NCBI GenBank assembly: GCA_029339195.1 | Contig: JAPTJF010000216.1 | Span: forward strand, 1 to 64,000 | DNA: 64,000 bases | From: Micractinium sp. NFX-FRZ | Lineage: Eukaryota; Chlorophyta; Trebouxiophyceae; Chlorellales; Chlorellaceae | Direction: 5' to 3' | Notes under the pieces: generated by a model | The model's input: only the letters and a program-made list of their open reading frames with translations | Told to the model about the DNA's origin: nothing | Databases searched by the model: none | In this document: positions 54,201 to 64,000 of the stretch, in pieces | Numbering within the stretch: the first letter of the stretch is position 1 | Layout of the letters: each line of letters starts with the position of its first letter | Program-made: the position numbers and the translations under genes

Positions 54201-55625
54201 CGCCGCCTTTGAGTCCCTCCTGCGCGACCGCTCCGCCGCCCCCGACCTGCGGGCATACAACTCCATGGTGGACGCGCTGGCACGCAACGGTGACATGGCG
54301 GCCGCGGAGCGCATGCTGGGCGCGGCCACCGACTTTGCAGACTCCAAGGGTGGGTGGGGGGCCGGCCTGAGCATTCTGTGGGGCGGGTGGGTGTTTTTGA
54401 CGCACCGCACATGGGCGCCAGGGCTGGCTGCAGCTCTGCGACGGGGCGGCGGCAGCATGGCAGCAGCTCCCTACCCCACCTGCTCCTTGCCCCGTCCCCT
54501 ATGCTGCACCTTTCCTTACCCCTCTCCCTCTCACTTCAACACCCCTGCAGGCCTGCCTCCGCCTGTGGAGGCCTATGGCGCCGTGGTGGCCGGCTACGCG
54601 CGCCAGCTGGCGGTCAACCCCGCCGTGGCCGCCGTCAAGCGCTTCCACGCCGCTGGCGGCAGCCCCGACGCCCAGATGCTCGACCTGCTGGCCAACATTG
54701 CCATCCGGGCGGGGGAGTACAAGATTGCCATGCAGGTGAGCTCAGCCTCAACTGGGATTCAATTGCCAACAGCCTCAACTGGGATTCAATTGCCAACAGG
54801 GAGTGGGCTTGACGGCGAAAGGGCCCCACAGGGTGGGTCCGGTCTGCCGCTTCCCATGCCCAAGCTCCTGCGGGAGGTCCCCACAGGGTGGCCCAAGGCT
54901 GCCGCTTCTCACCCCCAATCTCCTGCCTTCTGCCGGCGCTGCTCTGCTCGACTCTGCCTGGCCAACCTTGCCCCTCCCCCCGCCCCTCCCTCTCCACCAC
55001 ACACCACCCCGCCCCCGCAGTCTGTGCGCGCTCTGGAGCTGATTGGGCGTGACGTGGACAAGGGGCGGTACGCGGCGCTCCTGCAGGAGGTGCGTGCCCG
55101 CCAGGCGGCCGCCGCGGGCGGCGATGGCACGGCGCTGGAGCCGGAGCCGGAGCGGGGGCACAACCGCACGTGGGCGGCGTACCAGCGTCGGCGGGAGGCG
55201 CGGCAGAGGAATGTGCAGCTGGAGCGCTTCAAGTTCTGGCTGGGCCTGCCCAACCGGTGAGTCCTGCTGGCGTGCAGACCTGCCAGGTCGTGTGGTGTGT
55301 GGACTGGGGCGCTGTGCCATGCTACGGCGGCAGGTGTCGGGCCACTGCTTTGTGCTTTGTGCAGTTGCTGGAGCTTCCCATGTTCACCACTTTGCCCTCA
55401 ACATGTGCTGAAATTGTGCAACAACCACAGCCTGGCACTACAATAGTCACCCCACCACACGGATGAGTGGTATGATTCTAACTTGTGCTGCCCCATGTGC
55501 CCCCGCTGCACTGCAGGTACTACAGCCTCGACTCTGACGGCGAGTCCACCGAGCCTGCCACTGCCACAGACGAGTGGGACGAGTACGAGCAGCAGCAGCG
55601 CTGGAGCGACAGCCAGGCCCGCTAG
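51286..55625 (+). CDS. Pentatricopeptide repeat (PPR) protein, probably organellar
   Basis: Nine exons: 51286..51676, 51855..51970, 52221..52425, 52728..53071, 53261..53860, 54166..54349, 54551..54735, 55021..55256, 55517..55625; 2370 nt, 789 aa, phases consistent. The N-terminus MASSSLLQALTITLQSGYVS with RRAASGACSALRQSALGQ looks like a transit peptide. About ten P-type PPRs follow (35-aa motif), e.g. NVVTYCGLISALGRER, DARAYNALLAGHARA, SAVTFNTLVDGYVRARDLEA, NCVTYSTLIDGHVRAGDMAA, NAITYNSLLRGYAS, DALTYTTLIKAYGRLGRVAE. An Ala-rich spacer (~590-650) interrupts the array. The tail is acidic (DEWDEYEQQQRWSD). P-class PPRs bind organellar RNA for stability, processing or translation; the target is unknown. 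Exon 2 end is ambiguous: AAG|GC at 51970 gives an exact 35-aa repeat, while a GT donor after 51988 adds six residues in frame. Confidence 0.88.
54740..54800. repeat. 27-bp exact tandem duplication in PPR intron 7
   Basis: The unit AGCCTCAACTGGGATTCAAT plus TGCCAAC occurs twice directly after the exon 7 donor. A second, imperfect duplication (GGTCCCCACAGGGTGG-type) follows at ~54815-54910. Confidence 0.9.
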
Positions 55626-56819
55626 CCATTGCCATGAACACGTGTGGTGGTCACACGGCAGATGTTGCGGCCGCAGAGGCGCCGCCACCTCTGCTGCCAG
55701 CCCCTGCCAGGCCCCGCACACCATCCATTGCCCCCGAGCTCCTAGCGTCGTGCTCCGCAACCACAGCAGCAGGCCCTCTGCGCCCACTCCGCCCATGCTG
55801 CTCTGCTTCTTTCTGCTTCCCCCCGGCACACACACATTTTCCCCATCTGCATCGCCCATTTCGTTCCTTCCTGCTCCCTCGGCACACCCACGCCCCCGGT
55901 TTTGCCACCGCACCCCCCCAGGTTCTCCCCTGCTGGCGGCGGCGGCGGGCCAACGCAACAAGCCACCTGTGTGTGCTTCACTTACAGTGTCCTGCCCGCC
56001 AACCTACGTATCTCCACTCCCCCCAATTGATTCCAGCTTCTATTCTGAGAGGAACTGAACTTGAACACCCCTCCTTCCCAAGCTTATTATCCTTACTAAT
56101 GGAACCCTGCATGGCATCACTCACATTGTAACTGCAAAGCGCCCCCATCGCAGCTTGATCATCGAATTTTGGGCAGCTGGCAGGGACGGCGCCCCCAGCT
56201 GGCACGTTGGTACAGCAGCAGCGGGTGGGGCAGGCAGGCCGCTGCAACAAGCCTTGGTGCTCACAAGACAACACATCCAAAGCGCCGCCCGCAGCACTGG
56301 GTGTTGGGGCGTTGAATGGTGGGTGCACACAGAGGCAGCATCCGGTGCCACCTAGCCGCCAGGCACCAGCAGCAGCCACACTTGTTCTGGCGGACACGGA
56401 GGTTTGCATGCAAGCTATACGAGCAGGGGCTGGCAGAGAGGTTGCAGGACGGGGTATTTGAGGAGTTGAAGAAAATGTGCACAAGTACATGGAAACATGG
56501 GGCACACAGCATGGGGGACTGATGACGCTGTGTGTGGACAGGGAACCGTGCACTGCTGGTGTGCACGTGATGGGGGAAACAAGGTGCTGTTGTGCGAGAA
56601 ACAAGGAGAACAGGCAGGCGGGCCGGCAGGGAGGCGATGCCAAACGCCCAGAGAGCAAGCAAACACGCAAGATAGGCAACAGACCCGGTCGAGCAGGCAG
56701 AAAGAGAGTGGGGTCCATGGGCAAGCGGCGGTGGCAGCTGTTGCCAGCACACATGCACGGTTCAGTTGGCGTAGCAGCAGCGACAGGCCAGTCAGCCATC
56801 CAGTGCACCTAAACCGTGG
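55626..56819. other. Convergent 3' regions of PPR and F-box/LRR genes
   Basis: TGTAA at 56127-56131 fits the PPR transcript end. No coding exon supported. I saw no minus-strand TGTAA for the F-box/LRR gene. Confidence 0.5.
56127..56131 (+). terminator. TGTAA polyadenylation signal of PPR gene
   Basis: About 500 nt after the stop at 55625. Confidence 0.45.
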
Positions 56820-57988
56820 CTATTCTTCGCACCAGACGTTGGTAAACCTGACCATCGGCCGGTGGGAGCGGAAGGCCATTTGCCACCCCATGTGCTCGTC
56901 CTCGGGCTGCTTGGCGTTGTGGAAGTACGTGGCGTGCAGATGCCGCAGAGCCGGGAGCGAAGCCAGGAGGTCGACGTCAGCAGGCGGCAGCGTGCGGGGC
57001 AGGCGGATGGCCAGCAAGCGCAGCGCCGTGGCGGCGGCCAGCGCGGGCGGCACGCGCTTGCCCGCGTAAAACGGGATCTCCAGAGTTGTCAGGCCGGCGA
57101 TGTAGGGGCCCGGGGGCAGCTCCTTGAGGTGCGCGCTCCCGATGGTGAGGTGGCGCAGTGCAGAGAGGCGGCGCACAGGTGGCGGCACGGAGGCCAGGCT
57201 GTACCCCTTGATGTGCAGGGACTGGAGGCGGGAGAGGCGGTCAAAGGCGGGCGGCAGATGCAGCTGCTCCAGGCTGTCACGGTCCTCCCCCGGACAGGTG
57301 AGGCTCAGCGCCTGGAGCGCGCTCAGCGTGCACAGCACGCTGTCAAACCTGCCACCTGGCAGGGCCTGCTCCAGGTGCAGCAGCCGCAAGCTGGTCAGTG
57401 CGGTCGCTGGCTGGCTCCAATCTACTTGCAGCGCAGCTGCAGCGGCCTCTGCAGCAGCGCCGCCAACATCCACGCCGTTGCCGGCATCGTTGAGCAACGC
57501 ACTGCCCTCGCTGCCGGCGTCGCTGCCGGCATCTTCAGGCCAGAGGGAGGTGGAGACCTCCAGGCGGGTGAGTCCCGCCAGCTGGCACCAGTCGGGTGGC
57601 AGGTGCACGCCCCGCCGTGCCGCCAGGCTGGCCAGCCGCGGTACCGCCGCCGCCAGCGCCGGCAGCTGCACACCCCTATCCTCGCCAATCATCTCCAGCT
57701 CCTCCTCCTCCCAATTCTGCAGCTCCTGATGGAACGCCGTTTCGTCCAGCCCTGGCCCAGTGTCAGCAGCCAGGTGCACCTCAGTCAGTTGCACCGCTTC
57801 TGCAAGCATGGCAACGGCAGCGGCCGCCGCTTCCGTGCCGTCCAGCTCGATGGGCTGGGCCGCACCCTCCTCCCATACATCCCAGGGTGAGCCCAGGTCC
57901 ACAAGAGACAGGCTGCATTGGGCAGGGGCGTGAGAAGGAGCAGGTGCTGATGATTTGCCAATTTGCAGCACAAGCAGCATGAGAAACT

Positions 57989-58022
<34 letters not shown>

Positions 58023-59342
58023 CTGCGCAGCCCCCAGCTGGGCACTCCTCCAAGCAGCTGCCCATGTTGCTCCTGCTGATGGCTTGGCACTCACTCCAGG
58101 CGTCGCAGCGAGGGCAGCGCGCTGCACAGCCGCGCCACGTCGCCACTCCAGCTGGCTTGCAGCGAGAGGTGCTGCAGCCGGGTGGCGCCCTGCAGCGCCG
58201 TCACCAAGCGGGCAGGCAGGGTGCCCGCGTGTATGCGGCGCAAGGGCGGCTCCATGTTGTTTTCTGCCCATTGCTCCTCATACTCAGGCAGGCTGTAGTT
58301 CAGGCGGAGGGCGGACAGCCGAGGGATGAGCGCTGCGACGCCTGGTGCTGCCCAGTCCACCTCGGCGCCGTTGCCCGTGAGGCTGACGGACTGCAGGCGG
58401 GTGAAGCGCTCCGTCACGGCGGGCAGCGGCCCGGTGCAGCGTGCATGCAGGTCCAGGCGGGTCAGCCCGGCTGGCAGCACGGCCAGCACACCGAGCACCA
58501 GGCTGGGCTGCGGGGCAGGCGGGCGGGCGGGCGAGTGGGAGGGCGGGCAGGCGGGAGGGAGATGAGGCCGGCAGTCCTCCACAGGTAGAATCAAGAATCC
58601 ATGTTCAGGGCCCAACTGCCCAACGGAGCCAGCCCATGCATGCGTTGTGCGCCACAGCATGAGCATGCGAGAGCACAGCACAGCACTCACAGCCTACCGT
58701 GCCACAGGACACCGCGGCACAGCACATCACAGCACAGCTCAGCACAGCGCAGCCACAGCACAGCGCAGCACCGCACAGCAGGGGCGTATTGGGCGGCCTG
58801 CATCACCTGATCTCGGAAGCCAACCAGGCGCACCGCTGTGGCCCGCCTGTTGAGCTTGGCCGCTGTGCTGAGCAGGTGCGCCTCTTTCTGGCTGTCCATA
58901 AAGAGCACTGCATCCTCTGTGCCTGCCTGCTGCAGCGCTGGGTCGCGACAGTGCGCACGGGGGCTCTCGACCACAAGGGTGGGCCACAGCCGCGGCTCTG
59001 CACCCAAGGCTGCGTGCCAGGCACGGCACACCGCAAGTGCCGACCGCCTGCATGCAAGGCAAGGCCGGCGGGGGTGGGCGCACACGCATAACCTGGTGCT
59101 GCAACTCGCTGTACGACACCAGTGCAGGTTGACTGAAGAGGCGCTGTGCTGGCCCCGGGCACGCCTGCCACTCAACTTCAACACTGGTGCTGCGTGCTGC
59201 GCTGCCCCCACTGCACATCGGCTCACCGGTCCTCGTCTTCCAGGCAGGCAAACACACGTCGAAGCACGTCCTGGTCCAGCGCTGGAGGCCTCTGTGCAGG
59301 CCTCGCAGTCGTGGCACCCCCGGGCCACCTCATGCTGTGCAT
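56820..59342 (-). CDS. F-box / leucine-rich-repeat protein (copy 1)
   Basis: Exons (minus): 59227..59342, 58807..59047, 58095..58507, 56820..57912; 1863 nt, 620 aa, phases consistent. F-box at ~20-65: ALDQDVLRRVFACLEDEDRR and SALAVCRAWHAALGAEPRLW. LRRs follow: GLTRLDLHARCTGPLPA, RLSALRLNYSLPEYE, RLQHLSLQASWSGDVARL, LTRLEVSTSLWPEDA, LTSLRLLHLEQALPGG, LSALQALSLTCPGED, RLQSLHIKGYSLASVPPPV, ALRHLTIGSAHLKELPPGPY, ALRLLAIRLPRTLPPA, ALRHLHATYFHNA. F-box proteins recruit substrates to SCF ubiquitin ligases; whether this one does is inferred. The start may instead be ATG at 59474 (44 more residues, same frame). Exon joins were set so the F-box runs DEDRRSALAVCRAW without a gap. The second copy lies at 62089 on the other strand. 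Confidence 0.8.
57990..58021. repeat. (GCAG)n microsatellite in F-box/LRR intron
   Basis: Eight tandem GGCA/GCAG units between exons 3 and 4. Confidence 0.95.
58672..58785. repeat. CACAGC/CATCACAGC repeat in F-box/LRR intron 2
   Basis: Imperfect CACAGCACAGC, CGGCACAGCACATCACAGC and CTCAGCACAGCGCAGC units. Same style as the 20066, 36825 and 47937 tracts. Confidence 0.85.
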
Positions 59343-59474
59343 GTTGCCGCCAGGGGTGCCGCCCACGCAGAGTGCTGGATGCTGCTCCTGCCAGGGAAGC
59401 AAGGCTTGAGAGTAGAGTGAAGTAACGGCAAGATGGGCAGTTACAGCGCCCCAGCCTGGCCGAGCAGGTGTCAT

Positions 59475-60348
59475 GGGGCAGCGCGTGCCGGCCGAGGCAG
59501 CGGCGGCGGCAACAGCGACGGCGGGAAGGCCTGCGCGGCCGCCCCCGTGTCAATCTTTGTTTTATTGCGGCCAACCTGGCGGGCAACAATGTCCTGGCGC
59601 AACTCGGCGGCTATACCTCGAAATTGCCGAATACACGAACTATCAATTGGGGACTCCGTCTGGACAGAGCGCTCGGATGTCTAGTCGCGGTTACAGGGCT
59701 AACGTCGCGATGCCGAATGGCCTCACTGCGGCCCAGCTGCTGTGGGTGCTGGGCTGCCTGTCTGGCAAGGCAACGGGCTGGAACCCTTAGAATTTCCAGC
59801 TTCTTGATGGCTGCAAGCACAACTTTCGTGGCATTTACATTGACAAGATAGTGTTGCCGTGCATCTACGAGGCAGGCAGGAAGGCAGGCACGTGGCCATG
59901 GGCGGCTGGCAGGCGGGTGTTAGCGGTTGGGTTGAGGGCGGGCGGGCCGGGGCATGCCATGAACTAGAGGGCGAGTATGCGTTTAGCACAGGCAGTAGTC
60001 AGGAAGGATACAAGCAGCAGTGTGGGTGGATAAGGGGCAAGATGCCGGCATCGCACCGGCTGGATCAGAGGAGGGCCGGAGGCTGGGTGAGTGTTGCACT
60101 TGAGTGCTGTGATCATTCGTCAGGCACTGCAGGGTGTTGCTGGGTGCTGTTTGGGGGTGTTGTGGGCAAGACAGCAAAAATGGGGGGGGAACCGCATGGT
60201 TACGCAACCAAGTTATCTGAACCCTCAAACAAGGAAGGGTTTGGACATGTTGTGACGTGTGCTCTGCCCCGCTGAGCCCGCTGCTCTCCCTGGCTGGACC
60301 GCCGAGGGCACGTGCGCTCTGGGCGCTGACTGTGCAGGACAGCTGTTT
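59475..60348. other. F-box/LRR promoter and LTP-like 3' region
   Basis: No gene seen. Candidate minus-strand TGTAA signals at 59835-59839 and 59691-59695 could end the LTP-like transcript. Confidence 0.45.
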
Positions 60349-61543
60349 TCACTTCTTGCAGGGCTGGTATGCTGGCAGCTGGGCGGCGCAGGCCTTCAGG
60401 GTGGCACGATACACTGCAGCAGGGCGTGGCCAGAGCAGGCATTCATTCCTGAGGTTGAGGGACTGCCACTCACCACCTTTCTCACTGTCAGTCATGGTGG
60501 CCGGCTTTGCTCATCTTCCCAGCACGCCTGCCCCTCACAACACAGTCACCTCCTTGAGCCACTGCCTGCCACCATGCCCCGCACCCACATTCAGAGGCAA
60601 GCTGCACAATCACCAATGTCTTGCAAGCCCCCCGGTTCTACCATCGCCCATACAAATGCACTCCCCACAGGCTGCAGCAGGTGCAAGACCCAGGCCAGAC
60701 CACGAGTAATCACATCGATACCCGCATGCCCGCAAGCGCTCACCCGCCTCAAAAGTGAACTCGGACAGTCCCGCGCCTGCCTCCTTCAAGAAAGCTGCCA
60801 CACCGGGGTCGCAGTGGCACTCCTGCGTGCAACAAAGGCCAGGTGCTGGGGATATGTTGCGTTTGTTTTGATAGAGCACCTCAGTATAGCAGCGCATGGG
60901 AACACAAGGCACCAGGGGAACAAACTGCTCGGCTGCAAAGCAGGGCAGGCAGGCAGGCAACCAGGCAGACGACAGCGTGGGCTTACCGAGGCATCAGCCT
61001 TGAAGAAGCTCACCGCTGCATTGCAGCACTGCAGCAAATGAACCAAACGAGGAGGGGCAGGAACGGGTGTGCGCGTGTGCAAGCCTGCTGGAGTGTGTGT
61101 GTGGGGGAGTGTGTGGGGCATTCAAAAGGAGCACCGGCAGAGGCGGGTAAGTAAGTGACGGGCCGGAGCTGCGGCCGACGGACGGGCGGACCGGGTGGAT
61201 TGCACGGCACTCACCCCAGGCGATGCCTTGCCTCCAGGCAGGGCGCCCAGCACTTGAGTCACTGTTGCATCCGGCACCCTGCTGGTCGCCACTGGGGAGA
61301 TGAACTTGAGAAAAACCTGGAACTCGGGGCCGCAGCCACCCAAAAAGGCCTTGGAGAGCTGCACGCACTGCTGGCTCCCTGCACAGAGCAAACAGGAAGG
61401 GAAAGGCAGGCGTGGGCAGGCTTCCAAGGGCACAGGAGCCGTGGGTGCCGCCTGGCAGCTGGCCTCTCACCTTGGGCGCAGGCGCTGCCGCACCAGCACA
61501 GCAGAGCCACCAGGAGCAGGCAGGAGCAGGAAAGGCGCGCCAT
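60349..61543 (-). CDS. Secreted eight-cysteine protein, lipid-transfer-protein-like
   Basis: Exons (minus): 61471..61543, 61215..61378, 60987..61028, 60744..60822, 60349..60413; 423 nt, 140 aa, all GT-AG and in phase. Signal peptide MARLSCSCLLLVALLCWCGS ends near ACAQ. The mature chain has exactly eight Cys in the plant 8CM order C-C-CC-CxC-C-C: SQQCVQLSKAFLGGCGPEF, ASPGCCNAAVSFFKADASEC(HC), LKACAAQLPAYQPCKK. Spacings are about 10, 39, 0, 13, 1, 30 and 9. That is longer than canonical nsLTPs between C2 and C3 and after CxC, so family membership is a structural guess. Such proteins form a four-disulfide helical cage that binds lipids at the cell surface. The last exon was chosen because GCG|G + TG TAT gives the clean C-terminus; a cryptic exon at 60610..60671 is the alternative. 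Confidence 0.7.
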
Positions 61544-62088
61544 ATGTGAGAGATGAACTGGGTTCCAAGGCAAAAGACAGAACAAAGAGCCCGTGGCATC
61601 ATGAGGCGCAGCCTGTGGTGCCCAGCACCGCTTTCCAGCTGAATCAGACCTGACTCAGCAACACCTGGGCAGGAGTTGCATGCATACGAGGCAGTCCAAC
61701 GGCTGAGCTAGGACCACATGCCTATGGCCTATCCAACACTGTGTGCGGTTCGTGTTTGGCCTGCAATATTGCTTTCCCGGCTGGCGCCCAGACTGGCGGC
61801 GGGTGTTCGGCAGTTGAGCGGCGGCACACGGAGGCGGCCGGTACCACCATGGAACTGGCCAGCAGTATGAGTGCCATGCACTATATCGTAATTGAAAGAT
61901 GTAAGAAATGCTGCACCACGGTGAAACAGCCATTCAAGTCAACGCCAGCCCACTTGCCAAGGTTGGCAACGGTGCCTGGCATGCTGTGCTGTGCTGTGCA
62001 GTGTGCTGCCGGGTGCTTGGACTCGCAGCCTAGCGCACCCGGTCACAATACAGGCCCAGTCCCTCCCGAACAGAAGCCTACCGTAGCC
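61544..62088. promoter_or_regulatory. Divergent promoter region LTP-like / F-box-LRR copy 2
   Basis: The 545 bp between divergent start codons. No TATA box or repeats of note; assigned by position. Confidence 0.35.
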
Positions 62089-63607
62089 ATGGCAAAAGGC
62101 CTGCTCGACCTCCCTGCGCCGCTGATAGAGACGCTGCTTCTACTTTGCAGCGACAGAGACAGGCAAGGAGGCGGGGCCCGGTGCGCCAATGCCCCGCGCT
62201 TCGCCTTGACAGCTTGCCGCCCACTGCCGCCGCTCACCGCTGCCTCCTCCTGCCCCGCACTGCAGGGCCGCTTGTGCACAGACCTGCCGCGCCCTGACCT
62301 CCCTCTCCCGCCAGAGCACGGTCCTCTGGTCGAGCCTTGCCGCGGCGCTCACCAGTTGGGAGCAAGTGGAGGCGCTGCGCGGCTGGGTGGCGGCGCGGCG
62401 CGGGCAGCTGCGGCACATGTGGCTGGCGCCCAGCCGGGCCATGACCTGCTTTACAGAAGGCCATGTGGATTCCAGGTGGACAGAATTTGTGCGTGACCTG
62501 CTTGCAGCCACCCCACGGCTGACCAGCCTTGGGCTGTACCACCGCGACACGGCCATGATTGCAGCAGCCGCCAGCGGCCTGACCCTGCTGTCGCTGCATT
62601 CCGACGGCGGCCCCCTCAGCCTGGCGCCGCAGCTTGGCCAGCTGGCCGCACTGCGCACCCTGGAGCTCAACGGCCGCAAACTGCGCAGCAGCGACGGCTT
62701 TGTGGGCCAGCCGACGCTCACCTTGCAGGATGGCTGCATCCCCGCCCAGCTGCAGCACTTGGCGCTGCATAACCTAACGGTCATACGCCTGCAGCCTGTA
62801 GCACCGGCGGCGCACAGCCTGCGGCGGCTCCACCTGAACAACTGCAAGGTCGGCTGCGCGTACAGCGGCGCCGCCGACGCGCCTGCCCAGGTTGGGGTGC
62901 TCCGCCAGCTGCTGCAGCAGGCCACGGCGCTCACGCTCCTTGCCCTGAACGAAACCAGGGATTGCAACAGCACGTATCTGTCGCTGCCGGTGGAAGTGGC
63001 AGCTCTGACGCAGTTGCATGCTCTTGAGCTGGGAGACCTAGAAGGGGAGCCGCTGACGGCGGCCGCCTCCCCACTGTCAGCCCTCAGCAACATGCAGTCG
63101 CTCACTGTCTGGCGGCACGTCGACCTGGCAGTGGTGACCTGCCTGCCTGCCGCGGCGCGCCTGACCACTCTGCGCGCATGCCGCGGCCCCTTCATCCGAC
63201 GCGGCCAGTGGCCGGGCATCCTGCCGGCACCAGCGCTGCGCTGCCTGGACACCCTTGTCCTGCCTTTGAACGAGCTGCATGATCTGATGGATGTTGATGG
63301 CCATGAAACCCTCATTCCCTCCCTGCGCCGCCTGGTGCTTGTTGGCGGCGCGTACTTGGCCGGACCATATGGTACCTCTGCCCAGCAGTACTGTTTTGGG
63401 TCCCATTATTTTGGCAGCCTGCCACGTCTGTTCCCCTCTCTAGCCGAGGTCTATATCGCGTCTTTCATTTTTGAGGCCCTAGAGGATGGGCGCAGCTGGG
63501 CGCTGCGCAGCCTCGATGCCGCCAACATCCGTGTCTCCAAGCTTTCCTGCCCCTCCGCGTGGCAGCGTGCCGCCGGTGCTGCCCCTTGCCCCTGCTGCCC
63601 ATCATGA
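62089..63607 (+). CDS. F-box / leucine-rich-repeat protein (copy 2)
   Basis: Two exons: 62089..62162 and 62266..63607; 1416 nt, 471 aa. The F-box spans the join: MAKGLLDLPAPLIETLLLLC, SDRDRAACAQTCRALTSLSR, then STVLWSSLAAALTSWEQ. The intron must use a GC donor (GACAG|GCAAGG); reading through instead destroys the second half of the F-box. LRR-like strands follow: LTSLGLYHRDTAMIAAAASG, LTLLSLHSDGGPL, ALRTLELNGRKL, LQHLALHNLTVIRL, SLRRLHLNNCKVG, LTLLALNETRD, QLHALELGDLEGEPL, NMQSLTVWRHVDL, CLDTLVLPLNELHD, SLRRLVLVGGAYL. It is similar in layout to the minus-strand protein at 56820-59342 but clearly diverged. An SCF adaptor role is inferred from domains. The long C-terminal exon is intronless. Confidence 0.82.
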
Positions 63608-64000
63608 CAGGACGCTGCTTAGCGCGCGGTGGAACCATCAATATTATCAACTGAGTGTACATTGAAATTAAAGCACGGCTGGATGTGACCAGGCTTTGTG
63701 GCCACCTCCTCTGCTAACCCAGCCCTCCCAGCATGATGACACGCACACACTTCAGTGGCGTGTGGTAGGCAAGGGCAGGGCAGACGAGTTGGCCACAGGT
63801 TATGCAGGCAGGCAGGAGCAGTACGGGGTTGTCTTCATCTTTTGCACGCGCGATGCTGGTGCTGCGCAGCCAAGATGCAGGCGGGCAGGCGGGTTGATGG
63901 GTGGCAGGCGCCGGGGCGGTTGGGCGGTCCTGGGCCATGGGATGCCTTGGGGGGGAGCCGTTTCAATTGGAGTACGCATGGTCGATCTCGGATACTCTAT
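63608..64000. other. 3' flank of F-box/LRR copy 2
   Basis: Probable 3' UTR and start of the next intergenic region. A minus-strand open frame at 63714-63938 has no recognisable family features and is not called. Confidence 0.4.

Noticed and set aside
60610..60671. Possible terminal exon of the LTP-like gene (ending LARHW)
   Set aside because: In phase, but it adds three extra Cys. The exon at 60349-60413 gives the exact eight-Cys pattern and a compact KK* end. Kept as an alternative only.
62140..63315. 391-codon minus-strand open frame
   Set aside because: Antisense shadow of the F-box/LRR exon 2; Ser/Arg-rich noise.

Overview
The window looks like nuclear DNA of a GC-rich trebouxiophyte green alga, most likely a Chlorellaceae member (Chlorella or Micractinium type). 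This rests on very high GC, dense short GT-AG introns with GTGAG/GTGCG donors and CTGCAG acceptors, TGTAA polyadenylation signals, a nuclear gene for chloroplast ribosomal protein L18, and algal/plant genes (VTC2, gamma carbonic anhydrase, ATG18, PPR). The genus is inference. No rRNA, tRNA, CRISPR array or intact mobile element was seen. I reconstructed sixteen protein genes (one partial) exon by exon. Each junction was checked for splice dinucleotides and reading phase; all coordinates are hand-derived.

Left third (1-16.4 kb): 3' end of a PAN/Apple-type protein gene (+); mitochondrial gamma carbonic anhydrase (-); ATG18/WIPI PROPPIN (-), divergent from an RNase M5-like TOPRIM protein with a long Gln-rich N-terminus (+); then a 17-exon PAN-type receptor-like kinase (+).

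Middle (17.4-42.6 kb), all on the minus strand: an 18-exon secreted multi-LysM GH18 chitinase of 1470 aa with an unassigned Cys-rich middle region; a small His-rich single-pass membrane protein; a small secreted DUF3455-like protein; chloroplast RPL18; GDP-L-galactose phosphorylase (VTC2, ascorbate synthesis); and an AAMP-type WD40 protein.

Right third (42.9-64 kb): APP1-like (DUF2183) phosphatidate phosphatase (+), sharing a 322-bp head-to-head spacer with AAMP; a PPR protein (+); an F-box/LRR protein (-); a secreted eight-cysteine LTP-like protein (-); and a second F-box/LRR protein (+).

The genes form no operon. Several are extracellular or cell-wall directed (PAN kinase, LysM chitinase, DUF3455-like, LTP-like, His-rich membrane protein); others serve organelles (gamma-CA, L18, probably RNase M5 and PPR). 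Two genome-level patterns stand out. Eight of about 105 reconstructed introns need a GC-AG donor to keep frame and protein homology. Several introns also carry degenerate copies of the edge of a neighbouring exon, splice site included, and a decayed copy of the chitinase 5' end lies just upstream of that gene.
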